21,425 bases of DNA. Source: an uncultured Collinsella sp. Lineage in GTDB: Bacteria > Actinomycetota > Coriobacteriia > Coriobacteriales > Coriobacteriaceae. The notes beneath the pieces were generated by a model, which worked only from the letters and a program-made list of their open reading frames with translations, did no database searches and was not told the origin of the DNA. The position numbers and the translations under genes are program-made. Each line of letters begins with the position of its first letter. Position 1 is the first letter of the stretch. Location: positions 1 through 21,425 of the forward strand of contig CAAENA010000084.1 in NCBI GenBank assembly GCA_900757205.1. Direction: 5' to 3'. Of the stretch, positions 7,330 through 15,450 are shown one piece after another.

Positions 7330-9129
7330 CTAGCAATCTGCTTCCCGAGCGTGGACTTTTCGTTTCTCTTGATACATGTTGTGGTCAGCGATGTGGTAAA
7401 TCTCGGTCAGTGTATAACCGGGTGCCTCTGCCGTCGCGACGCCAAACGACGCACTGACTGTCAGCACCTCATCGCTCGCAGCAGCAAGGCTGAGGCGAAG
7501 ATCTTGCACTACTTCACATGCGGATTCGCGATCGGTGTGAGGGCAAATCAGCAAGAACTCGTCGCCACCAATGCGCATAGGCACAAATTTCTCGCCTGCC
7601 GCCCGCCTCAATACAGACGCCGTACGCCGTAGCAGCTCATCGCCCATTTCGTGACCGTAGAGATCGTTGGTACGCTTGAGGAAATTGCAGTCCAACATGA
7701 TCACACTCACGGGCAGGGACTCGTTCACCAGGTCATCGCCAAGGGACTCAAGGTAATTTCTATTGCGAAGTCCCGTCAGCTTGTCCTGGAAAGAAAGCTC
7801 CTCGGCGCGCTTTGTCATCGAGATGTTATGCGTTGCCACGACGACCGATTCCAGTCGACCCTGCTCATCGCGGCGCTGTGGAACAACCTGCAGCGAATAC
7901 CACGTACCTCGGCAGTCTCGTACCTCGGCATCCAAGTACGGCACGCCCTCCATACGATCCCGAAGCGTCTTTATATCTAAGAGCTCCATGACCGCCTCGC
8001 GACTTTCGGGACTCACAATGTCTCGGCAAACCGTTGCAAAAAAGTCATATGCCTCGGCGTGCTCGGCAAATATCTTCGCCACCGATGGCGACATGTTAAT
8101 CCCCTCGATCTCAAGCGTGTCGAGATGCAACAGGAGGGTCGACTCATACGTGGTACTGATGGCATTGATGATGCCGAGCTGCTTGTCCTTTTCGGCCAAA
8201 TTGCGACGATCGGCGACGATACGCACCAACAGCACTACAACCAAAAACACCAGGAACGCCAGCACGCCGACAGCGATAAATGAAATCCTGCCCGACATGA
8301 CCTCAGATTTGGGATAGAGCGCAAACAGGCGATAGTCCTCATACGCCGCACGCACGGCATACCAGGTACTTCCCCGATATTCGACACGTGTTAGACCTTC
8401 GTCTTTCCAATCAATTCCGCTATCGGCAAGAAGCCGGGCGAGAGCTATATCGACGGTCGAATCGTTTGAAGAAACGATTTGCGCATCGCGCATCACGAAC
8501 ACCGTTGGGCTCTGATGGAATGTGTTGTTCACGAGCACGTCGGCGATCGTATACGAATAATCATCGGCGGGCTCGGGCGCAAGCGATCGATACCCCAGCG
8601 CTACGCCATCACCGTACGGAACAACACTCACGGCAAAGTCGACATCTCGACGCTCAACGACCGTCGAGTAGGACACCTTGGAACCTCGATATATCGATGC
8701 GACCGACGAACAGGCAAGCTCCTCTCGCCACAGTATCAGCGGATCGCGACCGTCGATATCGTAATGAGCGGTCATATGGCCGTCGGCGTCCATGACCAAC
8801 ATTCCCGAAAGGTGCTCGGAATGGACGTACTCCTCGACACGATCATCGTTGACTTCAACGCGATCAGGCGGCAAGAACGTCGAAAACGACTCGAGCGCGG
8901 CATCCAAATTGTGCGTCGCCTCGGTTTTTCTTCCCTGCTCATATCGGTCATATTTTTCGCAGGCGTTTTTTAAAAACACCATGGTTTCCTGGCCAAACCC
9001 AAGCGTTTTATCGAGACAGCGATGCGTGCCGACCACATACAGCAGACCCAACAAAGCAGCGCTGGCCACAACGCAGATAGCCGCGGTGACTAATGCCTTT
9101 CGGCGTAAGCGGCGCTCATCATTTGTCAT
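7330..9129 (-). CDS. Membrane diguanylate cyclase (sensor - PAS-like - GGDEF)
   Basis: A 599-residue protein predicted to make cyclic di-GMP from two GTP. It has TM1 (about 11-33), an extracellular sensor of about 245 residues resembling a Cache-type ligand domain, TM2 (about 281-304), a PAS-like region (about 315-440) and a GGDEF domain (about 445-599). The catalytic part is intact: DKLTGLRNR at 449-457, metal ligand D480 in MLDCNFLKRTND, and GGDEF at 521-525. The usual RxxD inhibitory site before GGDEF is absent (that position reads VPMRI), so feedback inhibition may be weak. Its ATG overlaps the stop of the solute-binding gene by four bases (ATGA), so the two are translationally coupled and probably share a signal. 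Confidence 0.92.
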   Translation of the reverse strand: MTNDERRLRRKALVTAAICVVASAALLGLLYVVGTHRCLDKTLGFGQETMVFLKNACEKYDRYEQGRKTEATHNLDAALESFSTFLPPDRVEVNDDRVEEYVHSEHLSGMLVMDADGHMTAHYDIDGRDPLILWREELACSSVASIYRGSKVSYSTVVERRDVDFAVSVVPYGDGVALGYRSLAPEPADDYSYTIADVLVNNTFHQSPTVFVMRDAQIVSSNDSTVDIALARLLADSGIDWKDEGLTRVEYRGSTWYAVRAAYEDYRLFALYPKSEVMSGRISFIAVGVLAFLVFLVVVLLVRIVADRRNLAEKDKQLGIINAISTTYESTLLLHLDTLEIEGINMSPSVAKIFAEHAEAYDFFATVCRDIVSPESREAVMELLDIKTLRDRMEGVPYLDAEVRDCRGTWYSLQVVPQRRDEQGRLESVVVATHNISMTKRAEELSFQDKLTGLRNRNYLESLGDDLVNESLPVSVIMLDCNFLKRTNDLYGHEMGDELLRRTASVLRRAAGEKFVPMRIGGDEFLLICPHTDRESACEVVQDLRLSLAAASDEVLTVSASFGVATAEAPGYTLTEIYHIADHNMYQEKRKVHAREADC

Positions 9130-9998
9130 GATTCCGCTCCTTGCCCGTCCGTCGTCGCCCCCGCCTTGTACTTGCCCACAATGCGCTCAATCGTGCCATC
9201 TCGATCCATCTCGAACAGCACGGTATTGAGGTTTTTGACGTACTCCCCCTCATAGCCGTCCTTAAACGCGACGCCAAGGTCAACCGTCATAACGTTGTCG
9301 GCAAACACGCGATAAACACCGGGATACTGCGCGACGAGCCGGTCGAGCGATTGGACGTCCGCCATCCAACAGTCAACATACCCCTTGACGAGGGCGGCTT
9401 TGCAGAGTTCGGCAGAGCCATATGATTTGATATGCACGTCCGACGAGATTTCCAGATCGCCTGCAAGCAATCGGCGTTCACTCACCGAACCGGCAATCAC
9501 CGCAACAGTCTTGCTGCCATCGAGATACGCCAAGGACTTGATACCACTCGTTTTCTTGGTGGCAACCGAAACCGTCAAGGTTAGATACGGCTCAGTCCAG
9601 TAATACTCGTCTTCGCGATAACAGGGTGAATAGTCGCACCACAGGCAATCGATCTCGCCGTTTTTGAGCAGGCGGTCACGATCATTCCAAGATATGTCAA
9701 TGAATTGCGGCTTGATTCCCGCACGCTTGCAAGCCTCGCGGGCGATATCGATATCGATACCGGCGTAATCGCCCGTGGTATCGATATACACATAGGGATC
9801 GTTATCCGTAACGCCGATTTTAAGTACCGGGAGATCTTTATCGGCTTCGCTCGATGAGGTAGAGCTGCTTCGAACGGTATACGTCAGGGCGACCGCACAA
9901 ACGGCAACAAGGAGTATGAGCACGGACGAGACGATGGCGCCTCGTTTGATACGTCTGGGCACACGGCTCTTTTCATCGAAACAGCAGATAAGGTTCAT
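9126..9998 (-). CDS. Membrane-anchored family 3 solute-binding protein
   Basis: A 290-residue protein with a short cytoplasmic head, one membrane anchor (about 19-42) and an outside domain of the amino-acid-binding (family 3) fold. Family features include KIGVTDNDPYVYID, GIDIDIAREACKRAG, the WNDRDRLLKNGEIDCLW segment, YWTEPYL, AVIAGSVSERR and VAFKDG. No permease or ATPase gene is adjacent; the gene runs directly into a diguanylate cyclase with a 4-base overlap, so it is better read as a ligand sensor for signalling than as a transporter part. The frame extends to a TTG at 10055, but this lies inside a terminator hairpin, so the ATG at 9998 is chosen. No clear ribosome binding site precedes that ATG, which is unusual for this window. 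Confidence 0.88.
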   Translation of the reverse strand: MNLICCFDEKSRVPRRIKRGAIVSSVLILLVAVCAVALTYTVRSSSTSSSEADKDLPVLKIGVTDNDPYVYIDTTGDYAGIDIDIAREACKRAGIKPQFIDISWNDRDRLLKNGEIDCLWCDYSPCYREDEYYWTEPYLTLTVSVATKKTSGIKSLAYLDGSKTVAVIAGSVSERRLLAGDLEISSDVHIKSYGSAELCKAALVKGYVDCWMADVQSLDRLVAQYPGVYRVFADNVMTVDLGVAFKDGYEGEYVKNLNTVLFEMDRDGTIERIVGKYKAGATTDGQGAES

Positions 9999-10027
9999 TT
10001 TATTACCAGGGGGCCAGTGCAACAGCG

Positions 10028-10060
10028 AAAAAAGCGCCTTGCCCAAGACGGGCAAGGCGC
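10028..10060 (-). terminator. Strong intrinsic terminator below the Ig-like protein gene
   Basis: A perfect 11-bp stem GCGCCTTGCCC / GGGCAAGGCGC (10034-10044 and 10050-10060) with a 5-base loop is followed on the minus strand by six T. It lies about 110 bases past the stop of the Ig-like protein gene and 30 bases before the solute-binding gene. Confidence 0.9.
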
Positions 10061-10070
10061 CAATGGTTGA

Positions 10071-10101
10071 AATGTATCCGTAAGCGGTCGAATTAGGTCA
10101 A
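10071..10101 (-). promoter_or_regulatory. Possible promoter upstream of the terminator hairpin
   Basis: TTGACC (10096-10101) and TACATT (10071-10076) on the minus strand are 19 bases apart, slightly long. A transcript started here would begin just before the hairpin at 10034-10060, so it would either stop there or be attenuated before the solute-binding gene. Both boxes could be chance. Confidence 0.35.
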
Positions 10102-10103
10102 CC

Positions 10104-10158
10104 CTACTCGAAGCTCAGCTGCTCCAAGCGATCGAAGACCGTGTCGATGCGGGTGACG
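10104..10158 (-). pseudogene. Remnant of the purB 3' end
   Basis: Read on the minus strand this piece encodes VTRIDTVFDRLEQLSFE and a TAG stop, nearly the same as the true PurB end TRIDTVFDRLEQLEF. The matched 40 bases (10117-10156 against 13829-13868) differ at only two positions. It has no start or upstream gene body and lies 11 bases past the stop of the Ig-like protein gene. Together with the real purB end it brackets that gene as a direct repeat. Confidence 0.85.
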
Positions 10159-10169
10159 AGCGGGGTACC

Positions 10170-10633
10170 CTAACGCTCGAAACGTTTACGCATAAGAGCG
10201 AAAGCGATCAGCGCAACGCCTGCGACAGTAGCAATAAAGGCAACCGCAAGGGCCTGGTCGCCCGTATTGGCGAGCGCGCCCTTAGTAGCCTTAACAGACT
10301 TTTTGGTCACCTTAGTCGTCGTCTGCTGACTAGGCTGGGACGGCGTCACGGGCTGCGTAGGCTGAACCGGCTCACCATTGGCCTCCTCGCCTGTCACCAC
10401 GTACGTCGAGAAGTGGCTCGTGCGGAAGCAAAGGTAGTCGCCCTCGGTCCACGTATCCATAGCCTGAGTGGAACCATCCTCGGCAACGTAGAGCACCTTG
10501 AGATTGGTGAGCGCCTTCATGGCTGCGGTCATCTTGACACGAACGATGAAGGACATGCCATCGAAGTCCTCGATAACCTCGCCATTCTTGAGAAGCTTGA
10601 TATCGAGCTTCTCGGCAACCTTGGTAGCCCCCC
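10170..10633 (-). pseudogene. Out-of-frame C-terminal part of the Ig-like protein with LANTG anchor
   Basis: This frame continues the Ig-like protein after a one-base shift at the G6 tract. It encodes a soluble segment of about 90 residues (from ATKVAEKLDIKLL to FSTYVVTGEE), a Pro/Gln/Thr-rich wall-spanning linker, the sorting motif LANTG, a hydrophobic helix and the basic tail MRKRFER. This is a classical sortase signal with Ala in place of Pro. It has no start codon or ribosome site of its own, so it is the detached end of the upstream frame. Removing one G from the tract (six to five) joins the two smoothly through GLEQGATKVAEK. Confidence 0.85.
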
Positions 10634-13521
10634 TGCTCAAGGCCGGAAATCGTAGCATTGGCGGCGTCGGTAAGATTTGTCGGCTCCTCGACCACAAGAG
10701 AGATGCTGTTGTTCTGGGCAATGCCGGCAGCGGCATTGTTCTCGGCGCTTACGCTAACGTCCGTTCCGTCGCTACCTGCAACGCCCGCAATGGTCCTCGC
10801 CGCTACAGTAACGGTACAGGTCATTGTTTTGTCACCACAGGTGACGGTGATCGTGGCGGTACCGGCCTTAAGCGGCGTCACGACGCCGTCTTTGACCGTA
10901 GCGATCGACGAGTCGCTGGAGGTCCAGCTCACCGTCGTATCGTCTGCATCGGCAGGACTCACCGTTGCGGAGAGCTTTGCGGAGGCATCACCGACGGTAA
11001 AGGACAGGCTCGTCTTGTCGAGCTCGACTTTCTGGACGGGGTTGGTCACGGTCACCGAGACGGTTTGGGAGAGCGACTCTGCAGTGATGACAAATGAGCC
11101 AGAACCGGTCTTGAGGGCGGTAACGGTGTAGGAGCCATCGCCGTTGTCGACAACCTTAAACGCCTTCGAAGCGCCCGTGTCATCCAGAGCAAGCTTGGTC
11201 TCGTCGACCTCCCCCGCAAGGGCTCCAACAAGAGAAATCTTCACGGTGCCCTCTTCGCCCTTCTTAAGGTTAAGAGCGGTCTGGTCGACCGTAAGGTTCG
11301 TTGCGGGATTAGAGACGGTCACCGCGCAATCCTGAGAATAGACGCCGTCTTCAGTCGAAACGGTGATGGTTGCGGCGCCCTTGGAGACAGCCGTCACCTT
11401 TCCGGTTTGATCGACCGTAGCGACGCTCTCATTGCTGGACTTCCAAACAACTGTCTGGTTAGCCTCCGCGGGAACGACCGCCGCCTTAAGCTGCTCGGTT
11501 GCAGCGCCCGCAAGCGCGACCTTCTGCTTATCGAGCGTGATGCCCGTAGCAGGCTGAATAACGGTCACCTTGCACGTGGCGCTATACTCGCCGTCCTCAG
11601 TGGTAACGGTGATCGTGGCAGCACCGGCCTTGACCGGGGCCACGACGCCGTCCGCAACCGTGACGACCTCCGGGTCGCTCGAAGACCAGGACACATTCTT
11701 ATTCGTTGCATTGTTGGGCTCAACCGTTGCGGTCAACGTCGAGGGCTCACCGCCCACAGCAAGCTTAAGATTCGACGCGCTGAGACTGACGCTCGAGACC
11801 CTTACTACCGGAGTGGTTACCGTAATTGTATCCGTGGTTGCAGAGACTCCATCAACTGTTGCCGTGATCGTGGCATTACCGTCACCGACAGCGATAACAA
11901 GACCGTTGCCATCGACGGTAAGGACGCTCTCGTTAGAAGAGGACCAGACAACCTTACTGGCCTTATCGTCAGGGGAAACCTTTGCCTTCAACTGCTGAGT
12001 CGTGCCCTTGTCCATAGATGTTGAGTAACCATCCGTAATGGAGACCGTAGTTTTTGCAGGTTCCTCGCCCGGCTTGACGACGTGAACGGTCATAGTGTCG
12101 CAGAGACGACCACCCAAGTACATTGAAACCGTTGCATCGCCGTAACTATGAGGCACTAAATACCCCAAGTAACTGCCACCATTAAACATCGGTCCTTTTA
12201 CCTCGAGGACATCGGGATTATCTGAAGTGAAAGAATACTTTGCGCCGGCATAGGAGTCCATCAATTCCTCAGCGCTTTTGCTCAGCACGCCCTTTGGATA
12301 TTCAAACCCCCTGTCACATTCCAGCCAAAGCCAATCTTTGGATACACTATCTGAACTGACCTCACAGGGAAATGTATAATCGCTCGACACAAACTTGGCC
12401 TTCGAAAGGTCCACCCTCGCAGGGTCGACAACCTCTATCTCGCAGGAATGGTCATTACCGAGACCATCACGAGCATGGGCTTTAACGGTGCCAAGCTTCA
12501 TTGCTTTAAACGAGTTTCCGTCAGCACTGAGCTCCACAACATCGTTGTTTTCCACAGAATAAGTCACAGAGCTAAAGTTCGAATCCCAATGCTCAGCCTC
12601 ACATGCCTTCAGCGCTTTATTTGGAATAACTTGAAGAATGGCAGACAAATAAGAGCTGTCCCCAACCAGCATCTTTTGTTTTTTGTTCCCACGCTCATTG
12701 AATCCAGGCTCCTGATTCTCGGTTACAACATCACATAGCTTCTTCGTCTCGGTCTCGCCGTTGCAATAGTCGACAAGAACCTTGGCCTCTTTTGCATCTT
12801 TCGCCAACGCCTCGAGTTGCAAAGAAGCGCTTAGCTCAGAAGTTCCATATGAATAATAATTCGAATTCACCCTTGCCTGAACTTTGGAATCCTTTGAGGG
12901 ATCTTCCTTTATTTCAAAATATGTAGCCGCACGGGTCTCGTCCTTGGGGCGAACGTAAACTGTCCCCTCTAGCAATGCATAGTGCGTGTTCCCGCATTTT
13001 TGCGGACAATCATCCGTGTAACCCAGCGTTGCAGTCGTTGTCGTCGCACCGGATTGGTCATAGGATACGAAACTCACCTTAATTGGATTGACATTAGCCA
13101 CGCTCTTAATCTTAAGAGAACCGTTTAAACTCTCGTCAGCCCTGCTCTTCATGGTTATAGTCGTTGTGCCGACTTTGGTGGGACTAATTGTCAACACCCA
13201 ATCACGTGATTTATAGCTCACTTTAGCGATATCCTCATCAGACGATGTGATATCGATATCACTAGGGTCAATGGGCGCCCATTCGTGATTTTTATTAAAA
13301 AAGGAAAGCCTTCCTTTCACCGTCTGTCCAACAGCGACATCAAATTCTGACCACACATCGCCTGTAGACGAATCGTATGGGAGAAACGATGCACCCATGG
13401 AACCATCCTGCGACTCCAGCATGACAGCATCCGCATGCGGGGCGGCCACCGTCAGCCCAAACGTTGCCGCCGTTAAAGCAACGCAGATGCCTGCGGCTAT
13501 CCTCCAAAACCCTTTTCTCAT
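10372..13521 (-). CDS. Large Ig-like (BIG2) cell-surface protein, frameshifted before its wall anchor
   Basis: Probably an adhesin or other wall protein. From the ATG at 13521 there is a Sec signal peptide (MRKGFWRIAAG, then a hydrophobic run, cleavage near AAPHADA), a region of about 450 residues with several cysteines and no family I recognise, then about five BIG2-type Ig-like repeats of about 80 residues from about residue 490, each with a VxWSSS..VATV..G.V..V..G.ATITV pattern (the fourth is divergent). The frame breaks at the G6 tract (10628-10633, about residue 963); as it stands it runs on through about 85 unrelated residues and stops at 10372 without an anchor. The frame also opens at a GTG at 13566, but the signal peptide favours 13521, where AGGGG lies unusually close to the ATG. 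The N-terminal half is visibly richer in A+T than neighbouring genes, suggesting acquisition. Confidence 0.85.
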   Translation of the reverse strand: MRKGFWRIAAGICVALTAATFGLTVAAPHADAVMLESQDGSMGASFLPYDSSTGDVWSEFDVAVGQTVKGRLSFFNKNHEWAPIDPSDIDITSSDEDIAKVSYKSRDWVLTISPTKVGTTTITMKSRADESLNGSLKIKSVANVNPIKVSFVSYDQSGATTTTATLGYTDDCPQKCGNTHYALLEGTVYVRPKDETRAATYFEIKEDPSKDSKVQARVNSNYYSYGTSELSASLQLEALAKDAKEAKVLVDYCNGETETKKLCDVVTENQEPGFNERGNKKQKMLVGDSSYLSAILQVIPNKALKACEAEHWDSNFSSVTYSVENNDVVELSADGNSFKAMKLGTVKAHARDGLGNDHSCEIEVVDPARVDLSKAKFVSSDYTFPCEVSSDSVSKDWLWLECDRGFEYPKGVLSKSAEELMDSYAGAKYSFTSDNPDVLEVKGPMFNGGSYLGYLVPHSYGDATVSMYLGGRLCDTMTVHVVKPGEEPAKTTVSITDGYSTSMDKGTTQQLKAKVSPDDKASKVVWSSSNESVLTVDGNGLVIAVGDGNATITATVDGVSATTDTITVTTPVVRVSSVSLSASNLKLAVGGEPSTLTATVEPNNATNKNVSWSSSDPEVVTVADGVVAPVKAGAATITVTTEDGEYSATCKVTVIQPATGITLDKQKVALAGAATEQLKAAVVPAEANQTVVWKSSNESVATVDQTGKVTAVSKGAATITVSTEDGVYSQDCAVTVSNPATNLTVDQTALNLKKGEEGTVKISLVGALAGEVDETKLALDDTGASKAFKVVDNGDGSYTVTALKTGSGSFVITAESLSQTVSVTVTNPVQKVELDKTSLSFTVGDASAKLSATVSPADADDTTVSWTSSDSSIATVKDGVVTPLKAGTATITVTCGDKTMTCTVTVAARTIAGVAGSDGTDVSVSAENNAAAGIAQNNSISLVVEEPTNLTDAANATISGLEQGGYQGCREARYQASQEWRGYRGLRWHVLHRSCQDDRSHEGAHQSQGALRCRGWFHSGYGYVDRGRLPLLPHEPLLDVRGDRRGGQW
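10628..10633 (-). repeat. G6 tract at the frameshift point
   Basis: Six G on the minus strand inside the codons for GLEQGG. With five G the frame continues into the LANTG sorting tail, and with six it does not. It may be slippage-driven variation, a fixed mutation or a sequencing error. Confidence 0.7.
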
Positions 13522-13583
13522 TCCCCTAAGTCCAATCTCTCGTGAAAAAACGCAGCATTCTCCCACACCTTAAAATTGGCTTA

Positions 13584-13614
13584 AGGATACCCCCCCCCCA
13601 ACGAGCACTTGCAA
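13584..13614 (-). promoter_or_regulatory. Probable promoter of the Ig-like protein gene with a G10 tract in its spacer
   Basis: On the minus strand TTGCAA (13609-13614) and TATCCT (13584-13589) are 19 bases apart, and ten of those bases are an unbroken run of G (13590-13599). A tract of eight G would give the ideal 17-base spacing. The arrangement resembles known phase-variable promoters in which tract length sets promoter strength. The boxes lie about 65-90 bases upstream of the ATG at 13521. Confidence 0.5.
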
Positions 13615-13708
13615 GCTAATGTTTGCCAGAAGGGGCAAATTAACGGCAAGCGACATTTCTGCAATATACCATCATCCGCTGAAGTGTGACTTTCCCGACG
13701 CTCCCACG

Positions 13709-13746
13709 CAAAAGCCCCGTTGATAAACGCGTTACCAACGGGGCTT
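13709..13746 (-). terminator. Terminator of purB
   Basis: AAGCCCCGTTG (13712-13722) and CAACGGGGCTT (13736-13746) form a perfect 11-bp stem with a 13-base loop. On the minus strand the stem ends in CTTTTGCG. It stands about 75 bases past the purB stop codon and upstream of the Ig-like protein promoter. Confidence 0.85.
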
Positions 13747-13818
13747 GGGCTGAAAGGCCGAGCTTCAACGGAGGCCGAAAGTAAACAAATCAGTTTGACT
13801 TCGTCCCCAATCGATCAG

Positions 13819-15162
13819 TTAGAACTCGAGCTGCTCCAGGCGATCGAAGACCGTGTCGATACGGGTGAGGAAATCCCACGGATCGAAAATCTCGTCGAGC
13901 TTCTCCTGGCTGACGGTGCAGCGCGGATCAGCCTCGAGACGCTCCTTAAAGGTGGGGCCAGAGACACAATCCTGCACCTCGTGCCAGGTGGCCATGGCGT
14001 TCTCCTGCACAATGGCGTACGCATCCTCGCGGGTGATACCCGTATCGACGAGGGCAAGCAGGACCTTGGAGGAGAAGATGAGGCCGCGGGTCTTGTTGAG
14101 ATTGGCCATCATGCGGGCCGGATACAGCTGCAGGCCGTCGATAACGCGAATGAGGCACTGGAACATATGGTCAAGCGCGATGAAGCTATCGGCCTGGGCG
14201 ACACGCTCGGCGGAAGAGTGCGAAATGTCGCGCTCGTGCCACAGGGCGACGTTGTCGAAGGCGACCTGGGCGTTGGACTTCACGACGCGCGACAGACCGC
14301 AGACCTTCTCCATGGTGATGGGGTTGCGCTTGTGCGGCATGGCGGAGCTGCCCTTTTGGCCCTTGCGGAAGGGCTCCTCGGCCTCGAGTGTATCGGTCTT
14401 CTGCAGGTTGCGGACCTCGGTCGCGATGCGCTCGCAGGTGGCCGCTGTAGTGGCAAGCACGCCGGCAAGATAGGCGTGGTGATCGCGGCTGATGACCTGC
14501 GTGGACAGCGGGTCGTGAACCAGACCCAGGTGCTCACAGACGTACTCCTCGACGAACGGCTCGATGGAGCTGTAGGTGCCGACGGCACCGGAGATGGCAC
14601 CGAAGGCAACGTTCTTGCGAGCATCCTCAAGACGATCAAGGTCGCGCTTGAGTTCCCATGCCCAAGAGCCAAACTTCATGCCGAAGGTCATCGGCTCAGC
14701 ATGGATGCCATGGGTGCGTCCGGCGCAGAGCGTATTGCGCTCCTCGAAGGCGCGGCGCTTGCAGATCACGCCGAGCTTCTTGACGTCCTCGATAATCAGG
14801 TCACACGCCTGAGTAAGCTGATAGCACAGAGCAGTATCACCCAGGTCGGAGCTGGTCATACCGTAGTGAACCCAGCGACTAGGCTTGGGCTCGCCCTCGG
14901 GAACATCGGCGTCGATATATTCCTTCATGTTGGTCAGGAAGGCGATGACATCGTGGCGCGTGACCTCCTCGATCTCATCGACCTTCGCCTTCTCAAAGTT
15001 GGCATGGTCGCGGATCCACTGGGCTTCGTCTTTAGAAATGCCGATCTTGCCGAGCTCCGCCTGGGCCTCGCAGGCCAGAACCTCGATCTCCTGCCAAATG
15101 GCATACTTGTTCTCGAGGGAGAAGATATGTCCCATCTCCGGGCGGGTATAGCGATCGATCAT
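13819..15162 (-). CDS. purB: Adenylosuccinate lyase
   Basis: A 447-residue cytoplasmic enzyme of the fumarase/aspartase superfamily. It releases fumarate from SAICAR to give AICAR, and from adenylosuccinate to give AMP. The family signature SSAMPHKRNPITMEK is complete, including the flexible catalytic serine loop, and GRTHGIHAEP carries the conserved histidine region. The N-terminus IDRYTRPEMG is the standard start. The frame extends to 15204, but AAGGAG lies five to six bases before the ATG at 15162 and a likely -10 box is at 15207-15212, so the shorter form is chosen. Its last 40 bases are duplicated at 10117-10156. Confidence 0.96.
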   Translation of the reverse strand: MIDRYTRPEMGHIFSLENKYAIWQEIEVLACEAQAELGKIGISKDEAQWIRDHANFEKAKVDEIEEVTRHDVIAFLTNMKEYIDADVPEGEPKPSRWVHYGMTSSDLGDTALCYQLTQACDLIIEDVKKLGVICKRRAFEERNTLCAGRTHGIHAEPMTFGMKFGSWAWELKRDLDRLEDARKNVAFGAISGAVGTYSSIEPFVEEYVCEHLGLVHDPLSTQVISRDHHAYLAGVLATTAATCERIATEVRNLQKTDTLEAEEPFRKGQKGSSAMPHKRNPITMEKVCGLSRVVKSNAQVAFDNVALWHERDISHSSAERVAQADSFIALDHMFQCLIRVIDGLQLYPARMMANLNKTRGLIFSSKVLLALVDTGITREDAYAIVQENAMATWHEVQDCVSGPTFKERLEADPRCTVSQEKLDEIFDPWDFLTRIDTVFDRLEQLEF

Positions 15163-15206
15163 AGCGGCTCCTTTTTGGTTATTGGCACGTTGGTCGTAAC
15201 TCAACC

Positions 15207-15212
15207 ATTGTA
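15207..15212 (-). promoter_or_regulatory. Probable -10 box of purB
   Basis: TACAAT on the minus strand, identical to the -10 of tRNA-Lys, lies 45 bases before the purB ATG and gives a leader of about 40 bases. The -35 region is GC-rich and poorly matched. I see no purine riboswitch in the short leader. Confidence 0.45.
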
Positions 15213-15264
15213 CCGTGCGCGGGTGCGAGTATGGGCAGCAGGCATTAACCTAACATTTTGGAAT

Positions 15265-15316
15265 TGGAGCGGGCATGGGGACATCCGCGTATTTGCTTCG
15301 CAAATCCGCACCGGCT
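15265..15316. repeat. 52-base direct repeat, copy 1
   Basis: It begins with a tRNA-Gly 3'-end-like sequence (two mismatches in 18 bases) and continues through the hairpin ATTTGC-ttc-GCAAAT (15291-15305). It matches copy 2 (15396-15447) at 49 of 52 positions. No gene is seen between 15205 and 15586; the whole gap is repeats, hairpins and one terminator. Confidence 0.85.
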
Positions 15317-15395
15317 GCGGTCGATCTCCTCGGATTCACGGAGACGATGGGGAAGACTTTGTTGAATTGGCCGTCCCAAGGTCTCCCGCGCTCGA

Positions 15396-15447
15396 TGGAG
15401 CGGGCAACGGGACGTCCGCGTATTTGCTTCGCAAATCCGCACCGGCT
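15396..15447. repeat. 52-base direct repeat, copy 2, starting with a tRNA-Gly 3' end
   Basis: Its first 18 bases (15396-15413) are an exact copy of the last 18 bases of tRNA-Gly including CCA (15587-15604), in the same orientation. The remainder matches copy 1 and carries the same ATTTGC-ttc-GCAAAT hairpin. The steps are 131 bases from copy 1 to copy 2 and 191 bases from copy 2 to the tRNA. Confidence 0.85.
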
Positions 15448-15450
15448 TCA

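Noticed and set aside
9999..10055. Upstream TTG start for the solute-binding protein
   Set aside because: The added codons run through the perfect terminator hairpin and its T run, and would place an odd non-hydrophobic head before the membrane anchor.
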